The position numbers were made by a program, and so were the translations under genes. Positions 44,133 to 53,743 of a DNA stretch of 64,000 nucleotides are shown piece after piece; the first letter of the stretch is position 1, and the number at the start of each line of letters is the position of its first letter. The stretch comes from an uncultured Reyranella sp. (GTDB taxonomy: Bacteria; Pseudomonadota; Alphaproteobacteria; Reyranellales; Reyranellaceae), in assembly GCF_945957355.1 (NCBI RefSeq), contig NZ_CAMFKM010000013.1, positions 1 to 64,000 on the forward strand, written 5' to 3'. The notes beneath the pieces were generated by a model. The model was given only the letters and a program-made list of their open reading frames with translations, had not been told where the DNA came from and made no database searches.

Positions 44133-44827
44133 TGCGTCAGCCATCTCCTCAGCGCGGCCGAGACCTCGGCCGGTTTCTCCAGCGGTGTCATGTGTCCACT
44201 GTCCTCGATCACCACGAGGCGGGCATTGGCGATGTCGGCGGCCATCTGCTGCGCGCGTGGCAGGGGCGTGACGAGATCCTGGCGTCCGACGATCACCACC
44301 GCCGGCCTGTCGATTTCGACCAGCAGGGGGCGGCTGTCGGCGCGGCCCAGGATCGCCTGCTGCTGGCGCACGAACCCGTCGCCGCCGACCTCGCTCGCCA
44401 TGTCGAGGAGCGGCTGGCTGATGCTCTCGTCTGCGACGCGCGACGGATGGACGAGTTGCGGCAACAGGGTCGGATGAATGCCGTGGAACCGCCCGATCTG
44501 CGTCTGCTCGATGAAGCCGCGCCGGCGCGCCGCCGTCTCCGGCGAATCGGGCCCGGCCTGTGTGTCCATCAGGGCGATGCGCTCGACCCGCTCCGGCGCA
44601 CGGCGGAAGATCTCGAAGGCGACGTAGCCGCCCATCGAGAAGCCGCACAGGGCGAAGGTCGGCGGCGCCGAGGCGAGAACGGCCTCGGCCATGGCGGCCA
44701 TCGTGTCGTGATGCCAGAGCTCGGGAATCGTGAAGTCGGCGATGTCGGCCAGCGCCTCGACCTGAGGGGCGTAGACGCGGCGCGTGTTGAGCAGGCCCGG
44801 CAGCAGCACGAGCGGAGAACGCGGCAT
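44129..44827 (-). CDS. Alpha/beta-fold hydrolase
   Basis: A 232-residue hydrolase. The nucleophile elbow is CGFSMGGYVAFEI (Ser in G-F-S-M-G), the acid is expected in VGRQDLVTPLPRAQ and the His in EDSGHMTPLEKPAEV. The oxyanion region is LVLLPGLLNTRRVYAP. It is small and lacks a large lid. It starts ten bases beyond the kup stop, and its Shine-Dalgarno TGAGG overlaps that stop, so co-expression with kup is likely although no functional link is evident. Confidence 0.9.
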   Translation of the reverse strand: MPRSPLVLLPGLLNTRRVYAPQVEALADIADFTIPELWHHDTMAAMAEAVLASAPPTFALCGFSMGGYVAFEIFRRAPERVERIALMDTQAGPDSPETAARRRGFIEQTQIGRFHGIHPTLLPQLVHPSRVADESISQPLLDMASEVGGDGFVRQQQAILGRADSRPLLVEIDRPAVVIVGRQDLVTPLPRAQQMAADIANARLVVIEDSGHMTPLEKPAEVSAALRRWLTQ

Positions 44828-44837
44828 GGCGATGGCC

Positions 44838-46763
44838 TCAGATCTGGATCTGGTTGCCGAGTTCGATAGCGCGGTTGGGCGGGATACGGAAGAAGGTCTT
44901 GGTGGCCGAGGCGGAATGCGAGAGCGAGATGAACCAGTCGCGGCGCCAGCGGCCGAGCCTGGAGTGCTGCGACGGCACAAGGGTCTCGCGGCCGAGGAAG
45001 AACGAGGTCTCCATCTCGTCGTAGGCGATGCCGTGCGGACGGCAGGCCCGCAGTGCCTCGGGAATGTCGGGCTGCTCGGTGAAGCCGTAATGGGCAATCA
45101 CCGTGTGGAAGCCCTTGCCCAGCCGCTCGACCTCGACCCTGTTGGCGTCGGAAACGACCGGCACGTCCATTGTGTCGACCTGCAGGATGATGATGCGCTC
45201 GTGCAGGACCTTGTTGTGCTTGAGATTGTGCAGGAACGCGGCGGGCGTACGGCTGGCATCGGCGGTCAGGAAGACGGCGGTGCCCGCAACGCGGTCCGGA
45301 GCGCGCTCCATGCGCTCCAGGAACTGCTTGAGCGGCAGCGAGCCCTCGCTCAGCTCGGTTGCCACGATCTTCCGGCCGCGCCGCCAGGTGGTGATCGTGA
45401 AATAGATCAGGAACGCCACGATCAGCGGCAGCCAGCCGCCGTCGGGAATCTTGAGCGCATTGGCGATGAAGAAGGCGAGGTCGGGAATGGCAAGGAACCC
45501 GAACACCGCCGCCGCCAGCGGCCAGGCCCAACGCCAGACCAGGATGGCGACCGCCATGGCGAGCGCCGCATCGACCAGCATCGCGCCGGTCACCGCAAGG
45601 CCATAGGCGCCGGCCAGCGCTCCGGACGATCCGAAGCCCACCACGAGGGCGATGATGCAGGACATCAACAGCCAGTTCACCCTCGGAATATAGATCTGCC
45701 CAATCGCCGTTTCGGACGTGTGGAGGATCTCCATGCGCGGCAGGTAGCCGAGCTGGATGGCCTGCCGGGTCAGCGAAAAGACGCCCGTGATCACCGCCTG
45801 CGAGGCGATCACGGTGGCGAATGCGGAGAGGATCACCAGGAAGATGATGTAGTCGGCCGGCACCAGCTCGAAGAAGACCTGATGGATAATGGCCGGGTTC
45901 TCGATGATCAGCGCGCCCTGGCCGAAATAGTTGAGCAGCAGACCCGGCATGACGATGCCGAACCAGCCGATGCGGATCGGCCCGCGGCCGAAATGGCCCA
46001 TATCGGCATAGAGCGCCTCTGCGCCGGTGACGGCCAGCACGATCGAACCGAAGGCCCAGAAGATGCCGAATCCCTGGTCCGTGATCAGGTAGTAGGCATG
46101 GATCGGGTTGATCGCTTCCAGCACCACCGGGTTCTTCGCGATCTGCCACGCGCCGAGCACGCCCAGCACCAGGAACCAGACGAACATGACAGGCCCGAAC
46201 AGTCGGCCGACGTCGGCGGTGCCACGGGCTTGCAGCAGGAACAGGCCGACGAGGATGACTAGGGAGAGGGGAATGACGAACGGCGTGAAGGCCGGGGTCA
46301 CCGCCGAGAGACCCTCGACGGCGCTCATCACGGAAATCGCCGGCGTGATCATCGCGTCGCCATAGAAGAGGGCGAGGCCGATCACGGCGAGGATGATGAT
46401 GCCGATCCGGACCTTCGGTGCTCTCCCGTTCAGCCCTCGGGACGCCAGGGTGGCAAGCGCCAGCACGCCACCCTCGCCCTTGTTGTCGGCGCGCATGATG
46501 AGCGCGACATACTTGATCGTGACGGTGAGCGTGACGGCCCAGAACAGCATGGAGAGGACGCCGAACACATGTTCGGGTGTCGGCGCCATGCCGCTGCCAT
46601 GCAGGAAGGTCTCCCGCAGGGCGTAGAGCGGGCTGGTGCCGATGTCGCCGAATACGACGCCCAGCGCCCCGACCACGAGCGCGGCACCGGCCGGATGGGG
46701 CGCGTGCGGGCTGCTCGGGGCGGCTTCGGAAAACGAGGATTGGCTTGTTTCGGCTGGTGCCAT
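44838..46763 (-). CDS. kup: KUP-family potassium uptake protein
   Basis: A 641-residue K+/H+ symporter with about 12 membrane segments and a soluble C-terminal domain. The family signature GALGVVFGDIGTSPLYALRE is near residue 35, and GEGGVLALATLA and FYGDAMITPAISVMSAVEG follow. The ATG at 46763 was preferred to a GTG two codons earlier. It lies divergent from the P450 gene with 148 bases between. It imports K+ at the inner membrane. Confidence 0.97.
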   Translation of the reverse strand: MAPAETSQSSFSEAAPSSPHAPHPAGAALVVGALGVVFGDIGTSPLYALRETFLHGSGMAPTPEHVFGVLSMLFWAVTLTVTIKYVALIMRADNKGEGGVLALATLASRGLNGRAPKVRIGIIILAVIGLALFYGDAMITPAISVMSAVEGLSAVTPAFTPFVIPLSLVILVGLFLLQARGTADVGRLFGPVMFVWFLVLGVLGAWQIAKNPVVLEAINPIHAYYLITDQGFGIFWAFGSIVLAVTGAEALYADMGHFGRGPIRIGWFGIVMPGLLLNYFGQGALIIENPAIIHQVFFELVPADYIIFLVILSAFATVIASQAVITGVFSLTRQAIQLGYLPRMEILHTSETAIGQIYIPRVNWLLMSCIIALVVGFGSSGALAGAYGLAVTGAMLVDAALAMAVAILVWRWAWPLAAAVFGFLAIPDLAFFIANALKIPDGGWLPLIVAFLIYFTITTWRRGRKIVATELSEGSLPLKQFLERMERAPDRVAGTAVFLTADASRTPAAFLHNLKHNKVLHERIIILQVDTMDVPVVSDANRVEVERLGKGFHTVIAHYGFTEQPDIPEALRACRPHGIAYDEMETSFFLGRETLVPSQHSRLGRWRRDWFISLSHSASATKTFFRIPPNRAIELGNQIQI

Positions 46764-46911
46764 GATCACAAACGCCGCCTCTTGCGGCGGCGCGGCGAGG
46801 GTTTGCGCTTAGCGTCCCGCGCTGTCAACGAGCCAAATATGGCACCGTTGCGACGAAAGCGCTTGACTTGGGCGGACCCTCCGGGCGGCCTTGGGGATAA
46901 GGAGGGTCCCC

Positions 46912-48129
46912 ATGCAAATACATGTCGAAGAACATGTCGATGTCAGCCAGCCGCTTCTCTACCGCGAGGACAGCTGGGGGCCGCATTTTGCCCGGCTGAG
47001 GCGCGAGGATCCGGTTCACTATCATCCCGACAGCCCGTTCGGGCCCTATTGGTCGGTCACGCGCTATGCCGACATCACCAGGGTCGAACTCGACCCGGCG
47101 ACCTTCTCCTCGGCCTCCGAACTGGGCGGAATCCAGATCACCGATCAGCCCCAGGGCGAGGAGCTGCCCAACTTCATCCGCATGGACCCGCCCCGCCACA
47201 CCGCCCAGCGCAGGACGGTGGCGCCGATCGTGGCGCCGTCCAACCTCGCCAACATGGAGGGACTGATCCGGCAGCGGACCGCCCAGGTGCTCGATGGCCT
47301 GCCCCGTGGCGAGACCTTCGACTGGGCGGACCGGGTCTCGACCGAGCTCACCGCCATGATGCTGGCGACGCTGTTCGACTTCCCGCAGGAGGCGCGGCGC
47401 AAGCTCACGCACTGGTCCGACGTGGCGATCTGCAACATCGAGGCCGAGGACGCGGTCGTGAAGACCAACGAGGAGCGGATGGCGGAGCTGCGGCAGATGG
47501 CCGAGACCATGGCGGCGCTCTGGCAGGAGCGCGCGGCGCGGCCGCCGACCTTCGACCTGATCTCGATGATGGCTCACAGCGAGGCCACGAAGAACATGCC
47601 GACGCGCGAGTTCATCGGGAACTTTGCGCTGCTGATCGTCGGCGGCAACGATACGACCCGCAATTCGATGAGCGCCGGCCTGATGGCGATGCTCGACAAC
47701 CCGGAAGAGGTCCTCAAGGTGAAGGCCGATCCCGCGCTGATGCCGAGTCTGGTGTCGGAAACGATCCGGTGGGCGACGCCGGTGATCCACATGCGGCGCA
47801 CCGCGCGCAGGGATTGCGAGCTTGGCGGCAAGCTGATCCGCGCCGGCGACAAGGTGGTGATGTGGTACGTCTCGGGCAACCGCGACGAGACGGCGATCGA
47901 CGAGCCCGAGCATTTCCGCGTCGGCCGTCCGAAGGCGCGTCATCATCTTTCCTTCGGCGCCGGCATCCATCGCTGCGTCGGCGACCGGCTGGCCGAGATG
48001 CAGATCCGGGTCCTGTGGGAGGAACTGCTGAAGCGCGACCTCGAGATCGAGGTCGTCGCGCCGCCGGTGCGCCTCTACTCCAACTTCATCCGCGGCATCC
48101 GCTCGCTGCCCGTCAGGATCCGCGCCTGA
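46912..48129 (+). CDS. Cytochrome P450
   Basis: A 405-residue soluble bacterial P450. The haem-binding motif FGAGIHRCVG has the thiolate at Cys355. The I-helix oxygen-activation motif is GGNDTT (244-249) and the ExxR motif is Glu283-Thr-Ile-Arg286. The ATG at 46912 has a strong AAGGAGGG upstream. Overall look and length are those of the CYP125/CYP142 or terpene-hydroxylase types. No ferredoxin or reductase gene is adjacent, so redox partners must come from elsewhere. It overlaps the convergent aldolase gene by 17 bases. Confidence 0.95.
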   Translation: MQIHVEEHVDVSQPLLYREDSWGPHFARLRREDPVHYHPDSPFGPYWSVTRYADITRVELDPATFSSASELGGIQITDQPQGEELPNFIRMDPPRHTAQRRTVAPIVAPSNLANMEGLIRQRTAQVLDGLPRGETFDWADRVSTELTAMMLATLFDFPQEARRKLTHWSDVAICNIEAEDAVVKTNEERMAELRQMAETMAALWQERAARPPTFDLISMMAHSEATKNMPTREFIGNFALLIVGGNDTTRNSMSAGLMAMLDNPEEVLKVKADPALMPSLVSETIRWATPVIHMRRTARRDCELGGKLIRAGDKVVMWYVSGNRDETAIDEPEHFRVGRPKARHHLSFGAGIHRCVGDRLAEMQIRVLWEELLKRDLEIEVVAPPVRLYSNFIRGIRSLPVRIRA

Positions 48130-48898
48130 TCGTCTCGACGCCCGCGGCGAAGGCCTGCTGCAGCAGCCATACGTCACCCGCGATCGAGACGAAATCGTAG
48201 CCGAGCTTCACGAAGTGCGCGGCCTGCCTGGCGCCGACGGCGAGGCGGCCGGCAGACTTGCCGTGCTTCTTCGCCGCCGCGATCGTCGCCTGTTCGGCGG
48301 TGAGGAAGTCGGGATGGTCGAAGGCGCCGGGCTCACCCATGGCGACGGTGAGGTCGTTGTGGCCGAGCCACAGCATGTCGACGCCGGGCATGGACGCGAT
48401 CTCGTCGGCCGCGGCGGCGCCCCGCGGATCCTCGACCTGCAGGATGATGGCGGTACGCGCATTCTGTTCGGCGAAGCGCGGCAGCAGCGGCTCGGTGCGC
48501 ATGGCAAAGCGCTCGTGGGCGAGGCCCAGGGCCACGCCGCGCGTGCCGTCGGGCCAATACTTGGCGGCGTCGAGCACCGCCCTGGCCTGCTCGACCGAGG
48601 AGACGATCGGCACCATTACGCCGTCCGCACCGGTATCGAGCGCGCGCGAGATGTGATGACGCGATTGCGAGGGCACGCGCACGACCAGGGGCAGGTTTGC
48701 AGCCTGCATGTAACGCACGACCTGGCGAACGGTATCGAAACCGAATCCGGTATGCTCCATGTCGAGCACAGCGAATTCGGCGCCCGCCGCCTTCAGGATC
48801 TGGCCGATACCCGGCGTGGCGAATTCGAACAGGAAGGTGCCGATCTTCGTGGGCGTGGTGCCGACGAGCGCGCGAAGTCCGTTACCTGTCATTGTCAT
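48113..48898 (-). CDS. HpcH/HpaI-family aldolase
   Basis: A 261-residue TIM-barrel class II aldolase of the HpcH/HpaI/citrate-lyase-beta group. Visible motifs are AEFAVLDMEHTGFGFDTVRQ, LPLVVRVPSQSRHHISRALD, GADGVMVPIVSSVEQARA and the metal-binding ILQVEDPRGAAAADEI, then GVDMLWLGHNDLTVAMG. These enzymes cleave 4-hydroxy-2-oxo acids to pyruvate and an aldehyde. The start at 48898 has a G-rich site upstream. It is divergent from the GST gene. Confidence 0.9.
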   Translation of the reverse strand: MTMTGNGLRALVGTTPTKIGTFLFEFATPGIGQILKAAGAEFAVLDMEHTGFGFDTVRQVVRYMQAANLPLVVRVPSQSRHHISRALDTGADGVMVPIVSSVEQARAVLDAAKYWPDGTRGVALGLAHERFAMRTEPLLPRFAEQNARTAIILQVEDPRGAAAADEIASMPGVDMLWLGHNDLTVAMGEPGAFDHPDFLTAEQATIAAAKKHGKSAGRLAVGARQAAHFVKLGYDFVSIAGDVWLLQQAFAAGVETIRRGS

Positions 48899-48966
48899 TT
48901 CCCCCCCATGGAGTCGCGATGCTAGCGTGGACCGTCCCCACGACACACCTCTTTAGGGAGAGAATG

Positions 48967-49593
48967 ATGAAGCTCTACTACATGCCCGGCGCCTGCTCGA
49001 TCGGCATCCATGTGCTGCTGGAAGAGATCGGCAAGCCCTACGATCTGCACAAGGTCGATGGCGCCAAGCAGGAGCAGTACGGTCCGGAATTCGTGGCGCT
49101 CAACCCGAAGTCGAAGGTGCCGACCCTGGTGCGCGACGGCGGCGATGTGCTGACCGAGTTCCCGGCGATCGCCGTGTGGCTCGCCCGCAAGAATCCCGAG
49201 GCGGGCCTGCTGCCGTCTGATGCCGACGGCGAGGCGCGCGCGCTCGAAGCGATGGACTATGCGGTTTCGACCATGCACATGCAGGGTTTCAGCCGCATGT
49301 TCCGCCCCGGCAACTTCGCCTACGCCGAAGCCGATCACGACAAGGTCAAGGCGCGCGGCAAGGAAATCATGGAGAAGGGCCTCGCCGTCATGGACAAGGC
49401 GCTCGAGGGCAAGGAATACATCGCCGGCAAGTTTTCGGTGGCCGATGCCGCGCTCTTCTACGTCTCCTTCTGGGCAGCCGGCCGCATGAAGATGCCGCTG
49501 CCCAAGAATGTCGCCGCCCACTACGAGCGCATGAAGGCCCGCCCGGCCGTGAAGCGCGTGCTGGAGCAGGAAGGCCTCTCGGCCGCGGCCTGA
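48967..49593 (+). CDS. Glutathione S-transferase, beta class-like
   Basis: A 208-residue GST. The N-terminal MKLYYMPGACSIGIHVLLEE matches bacterial beta-class enzymes, with Cys10 in the position that binds glutathione covalently. LNPKSKVPTLV carries the conserved cis-Pro, and the helical C-terminal domain contains GKFSVADAALFYVSFW. Of two adjacent ATGs, 48967 was chosen for its six-base spacing from GGGAG. A strong hairpin follows the gene. Confidence 0.94.
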   Translation: MKLYYMPGACSIGIHVLLEEIGKPYDLHKVDGAKQEQYGPEFVALNPKSKVPTLVRDGGDVLTEFPAIAVWLARKNPEAGLLPSDADGEARALEAMDYAVSTMHMQGFSRMFRPGNFAYAEADHDKVKARGKEIMEKGLAVMDKALEGKEYIAGKFSVADAALFYVSFWAAGRMKMPLPKNVAAHYERMKARPAVKRVLEQEGLSAAA

Positions 49594-49606
49594 TCTCCGC
49601 GACATC

Positions 49607-49636
49607 CGGACCGCCCCGCCGGAGCGGGGCGGTCCG
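49607..49636 (+). terminator. Strong GC hairpin after the GST gene
   Basis: A perfect 13-bp stem (49607-49619 with 49624-49636) and loop CGGA, 14 bases after the GST stop. There is no T run, so termination may be weak or Rho-assisted, or the hairpin may stabilise the mRNA 3' end. Confidence 0.6.
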
Positions 49637-49691
49637 ATCGCGGTGTTTCGAGGGCGCTTCCCTGCGTCCCGCGCTGCGCTAAGCTCGCGCG

Positions 49692-50666
49692 ATGTCCTTA
49701 CCAGCCTCCCTTCGCGATCGTCTTCGCCTGCCGCTGATCGCGGCGCCGATGTTCCTGGTCTCCGGTCCTGCCCTCGTGGCGGCCGCGTGCCGTGCAGGCG
49801 TCATCGGCTCGTTCCCGACGGCCAACTGCCGCACGGTCGAGGAACTGGATGTCTGGCTGGCGGGAATGGAAGACGATGCAAAGCGTACCGCCGATGCCGA
49901 GGGCCGTGCGCCCGCGCCCTGGTGTCCAAACCTGATCGTGCACCGCTCCAATCCGCGCGTGCCCGAGGACCTGGCGGCCGTGCTGCGGCACAAGGCCGAG
50001 ATCGTCATCACCTCCGTCGGCTCACCTGAGCCGGTGATGAAGCCGCTCAAGGATGCGGGCTGCCTCGTGCTGGCCGATGTGGCGTCGGTGCGGCACGCCG
50101 AGAAGGCGGTGGCGGCGGGTGTCGATGGGCTGGTGCTGCTGACCGCCGGCGCGGGCGGCCAGACCGGCTGGGCCAATCCCTTCGCCTTCGTGCGGGCCGT
50201 GCGGGCGTTCTGGGACGGGATCGTCGTGATGGCGGGGGGCATGGCGGACGGGCATGCGGTTGCGGCGGCCCAGGTCCTGGGCTGCGACCTCGCTTACATG
50301 GGCACCAAGTTCATCGCCACGCGCGAGAGCCTGGCCAAGGACGCCTACAAGCAGATGCTGGTGTCGAGCCGCCTCGACGACGTGCTGCTGACGCGCGCCT
50401 TCACCGGGCTCGAGACCAACATGCTGCGGCCGTCGATCGCCGCCGCCGGCCTCGATCCCGACGACCTGCCGGTGCGCGGCAGCATCGATATTTCGAAGGA
50501 CATCAACGCCGCCGAACGCGATCGGCCCAACGCCAAGCGCTGGAAGGACATCTGGAGCGCCGGGCACTCGGTATCCGGTGTCGCCGACGTGCCATTGGTG
50601 GCGGTGCTGGTCGAACGCACCGCCGCCGAATACGACGCGGCGTGTCGCTCAATGCAGCGCGTATAG
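49692..50666 (+). CDS. Nitronate monooxygenase-like flavin oxidoreductase
   Basis: A 324-residue FMN TIM-barrel enzyme of the 2-nitropropane dioxygenase/FabK-like group. The N-terminal LPLIAAPMFLVSGPALVAAACRAGVIGSF is typical. GVDGLVLLTAGAGGQTGW carries the flavin-phosphate loop, followed by MAGGMADGHAVAAAQVLGCDLAYMGTKFIAT. Substrates in this family range from nitronates to enoyl groups. It overlaps the convergent usg gene by 18 bases. No partner gene is adjacent. Confidence 0.9.
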   Translation: MSLPASLRDRLRLPLIAAPMFLVSGPALVAAACRAGVIGSFPTANCRTVEELDVWLAGMEDDAKRTADAEGRAPAPWCPNLIVHRSNPRVPEDLAAVLRHKAEIVITSVGSPEPVMKPLKDAGCLVLADVASVRHAEKAVAAGVDGLVLLTAGAGGQTGWANPFAFVRAVRAFWDGIVVMAGGMADGHAVAAAQVLGCDLAYMGTKFIATRESLAKDAYKQMLVSSRLDDVLLTRAFTGLETNMLRPSIAAAGLDPDDLPVRGSIDISKDINAAERDRPNAKRWKDIWSAGHSVSGVADVPLVAVLVERTAAEYDAACRSMQRV

Positions 50667-50915
50667 GCCGCTGGCGAGACGGAATTCGGCCGGCTTGATG
50701 AGTTGGGCATTGGCGACGGTCACCTTGTGGAGCCTGCCGTCGAGATTGCGGTCCCAGAAATCGAGGAACTTGGTGAGAGCGGGGAAACGGGGGGCAAGAT
50801 CCAGGTCCTGCCAGACGAAACTTTGCAGGACGTGCTTGTGATCGGGCATCCAGTAGAGGATTTCGGCGGTCGTGATGCGGTAATCGTTGAGTTGGGCAAC
50901 AAAACTGCGATCCAT
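50649..50915 (-). CDS. usg: Usg family small protein
   Basis: An 88-residue protein that matches the alphaproteobacterial Usg family: YRITTAEILYWMPDHKHVLQ, FVWQDLDLAPRFP and KFLDFWDRNLDGRLHKV are its hallmarks. In other genomes usg is known from the trpF region; here it stands alone between an oxidoreductase and groES. The start at 50915 has AGGAG seven bases upstream. The biochemical role is not established. Confidence 0.88.
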   Translation of the reverse strand: MDRSFVAQLNDYRITTAEILYWMPDHKHVLQSFVWQDLDLAPRFPALTKFLDFWDRNLDGRLHKVTVANAQLIKPAEFRLASGLYALH

Positions 50916-51003
50916 TTCGGCACTCCTTGACGCGGTGCGCTTGAAGGAATAGTCACGCACCCTCACCCGGAAATCAGCAAAAATCGTTCCACATCAATGA
51001 GTT

Positions 51004-51029
51004 AGCAGCAATCTCGTGGGATTGCTGCT
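51004..51029. other. 10-bp-stem hairpin in the usg-groES gap
   Basis: AGCAGCAATC (51004-51013) and GATTGCTGCT (51020-51029) are perfect complements around a six-base loop. It lies about 40 bases upstream of the groES -35 box. There is no T tract on either side. Its role is unknown. Confidence 0.5.
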
Positions 51030-51067
51030 GGTGCGAACCTACTTTGGGAACCTTTTGCGGGGCTGCC

Positions 51068-51096
51068 TTGACTCGGGCTGCCTGCAACCCTAAATC
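51068..51096 (+). promoter_or_regulatory. Promoter of groES-groEL
   Basis: TTGACT (51068-51073) and TAAATC (51091-51096) are separated by 17 bases, a good sigma70 promoter. The flanking bases (CTTGAC and CCTAAAT) also resemble alphaproteobacterial RpoH sites, so heat-shock sigma may use the same boxes. The CIRCE element follows 10 bases downstream. Confidence 0.75.
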
Positions 51097-51106
51097 CCGT
51101 GCGCCA

Positions 51107-51133
51107 TTGGCACTCACTCCCTGAGAGTGCTGA
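51107..51133 (+). promoter_or_regulatory. CIRCE operator (HrcA binding site)
   Basis: TTGGCACTC, nine bases, GAGTGCTGA. This differs from the consensus TTAGCACTC-N9-GAGTGCTAA at one base in each arm, and the changes are symmetrical. It lies between the promoter and groES, where HrcA would block transcription at normal temperature. Confidence 0.93.
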
Positions 51134-51197
51134 CAGCACCTTAATTCGCCGCGGCCGTCCGGTCGCGCAGGGTAAATCGATCACTGGAGGAAGAACC

Positions 51198-51512
51198 ATG
51201 AAGTTCCGTCCGCTTCACGACCGAGTCGTGGTCAAGCGCGTCGAGGAAGAAGGCAAGACCAAGGGCGGGATCATCATTCCCGACACCGCCAAGGAAAAGC
51301 CGATGGAAGGCGAGATCGTGGCCGTCGGTCCGGGCGCCCGCGACGAGAAGGGCAACCTGGTTGCGCTCGACGTCAAGAAGGGCGACCGCGTCCTGTTCGG
51401 CAAGTGGTCGGGCACCGAGATCAAGATCGATGGCCAGGATCTTCTGATCATGAAGGAATCCGACATCATGGGCATCATCGACGGCTCCGCCTCGATGAAG
51501 AAGGCCGCCTGA
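51198..51512 (+). CDS. groES: Co-chaperonin GroES
   Basis: A 104-residue co-chaperonin that caps the GroEL ring. The N-terminal MKFRPLHDRVVVKRVEEE and the mobile loop KTKGGIIIPDTAKEKP are canonical. GGAGGA lies upstream of the ATG. Expression should be controlled by the promoter and CIRCE element upstream. groEL follows after 45 bases. Confidence 0.98.
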   Translation: MKFRPLHDRVVVKRVEEEGKTKGGIIIPDTAKEKPMEGEIVAVGPGARDEKGNLVALDVKKGDRVLFGKWSGTEIKIDGQDLLIMKESDIMGIIDGSASMKKAA

Positions 51513-51557
51513 GCTTCGCTCGGCTTCACCGAAACCAACATTCAAGAGGAATAGAAA

Positions 51558-53198
<1,641 letters not shown>

Positions 53199-53222
53199 GT
53201 CCATTCTTCTCAAAGAATGCGG

Positions 53223-53250
53223 AAAGGCCGGGGAGCGATCCCCGGCCTTT
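53223..53250 (+). terminator. Rho-independent terminator after groEL
   Basis: A perfect 11-bp stem (53223-53233 with 53240-53250) around a six-base loop. The stem itself supplies A and T tails (AAA and TTT). It lies 25 bases past the groEL stop and immediately before the palindromic element. Confidence 0.88.
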
Positions 53251-53337
53251 CTCATTGGAGCGCGTCACTTCGGGCGGAGACTACTCCGCCCGAAGTGACG
53301 CATCATGAGCGCCACTGGAGTGGCGCGCTCCCATGAG
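53251..53337. repeat. Multi-hairpin palindromic element abutting the Nudix start
   Basis: The outer arms at 53251-53264 and 53324-53337 are inverted repeats with 13 of 14 bases matching (cores GGAGCGCG and CGCGCTCC). Inside is an 18-bp perfect stem (53262-53279 with 53284-53301, loop of four). A second, imperfect hairpin lies at 53307-53330. The right outer arm contains the ATG of the Nudix gene. The shape is like a REP/RPE-type dispersed element, but there is no second copy in the window. Confidence 0.7.
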
Positions 53338-53743
53338 CTTGAATTATCCGATATCGATCAAGGGCGTCGTCCTGCATCAGGGCCGTGTGCTTCTGCTGCT
53401 GAACGAACGTGACGAGTGGGATCTGCCCGGCGGGCGGCCCGATGCCGGTGAGGATCACCGGACGGCGCTAGTGCGCGAGGTGTGCGAGGAGGCCGGGCTT
53501 GCGGTGGAGGCGGGCGCGTTTATCGGCGAGCACCTGTTCGAAGTGCTGCCGCAGCGCTTCGTGCGGATCGTTGCTTACATCTGCAAGCCGCTGGGCGATA
53601 CGGAGATCGCCCCGAGCCATGAACATCGGCAAGCGCGCTGGATAGCGCTTGCCGATCTCGATGAGCGTGTCGCGGGCTACCTGCTCCCGACGGGCTATCT
53701 CGGCGCGATCCGCCAGGCTGCCCGCCAGCCTTTGTCGCCGTAG
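53333..53743 (+). CDS. Nudix hydrolase
   Basis: A 136-residue hydrolase of nucleoside-diphosphate-linked compounds. The full Nudix box is visible at residues 34-56 (G-x5-E-x7-REVCEEAGL), with catalytic Glu at 49, 52 and 53. The ATG at 53333 lies inside the right arm of the palindromic element and has no clean Shine-Dalgarno. The N-terminal NYPISIKGVVL matches relatives, so the start is probably right. It overlaps the convergent gene by 49 bases. The substrate is unknown. Confidence 0.9.
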   Translation: MSLNYPISIKGVVLHQGRVLLLLNERDEWDLPGGRPDAGEDHRTALVREVCEEAGLAVEAGAFIGEHLFEVLPQRFVRIVAYICKPLGDTEIAPSHEHRQARWIALADLDERVAGYLLPTGYLGAIRQAARQPLSP

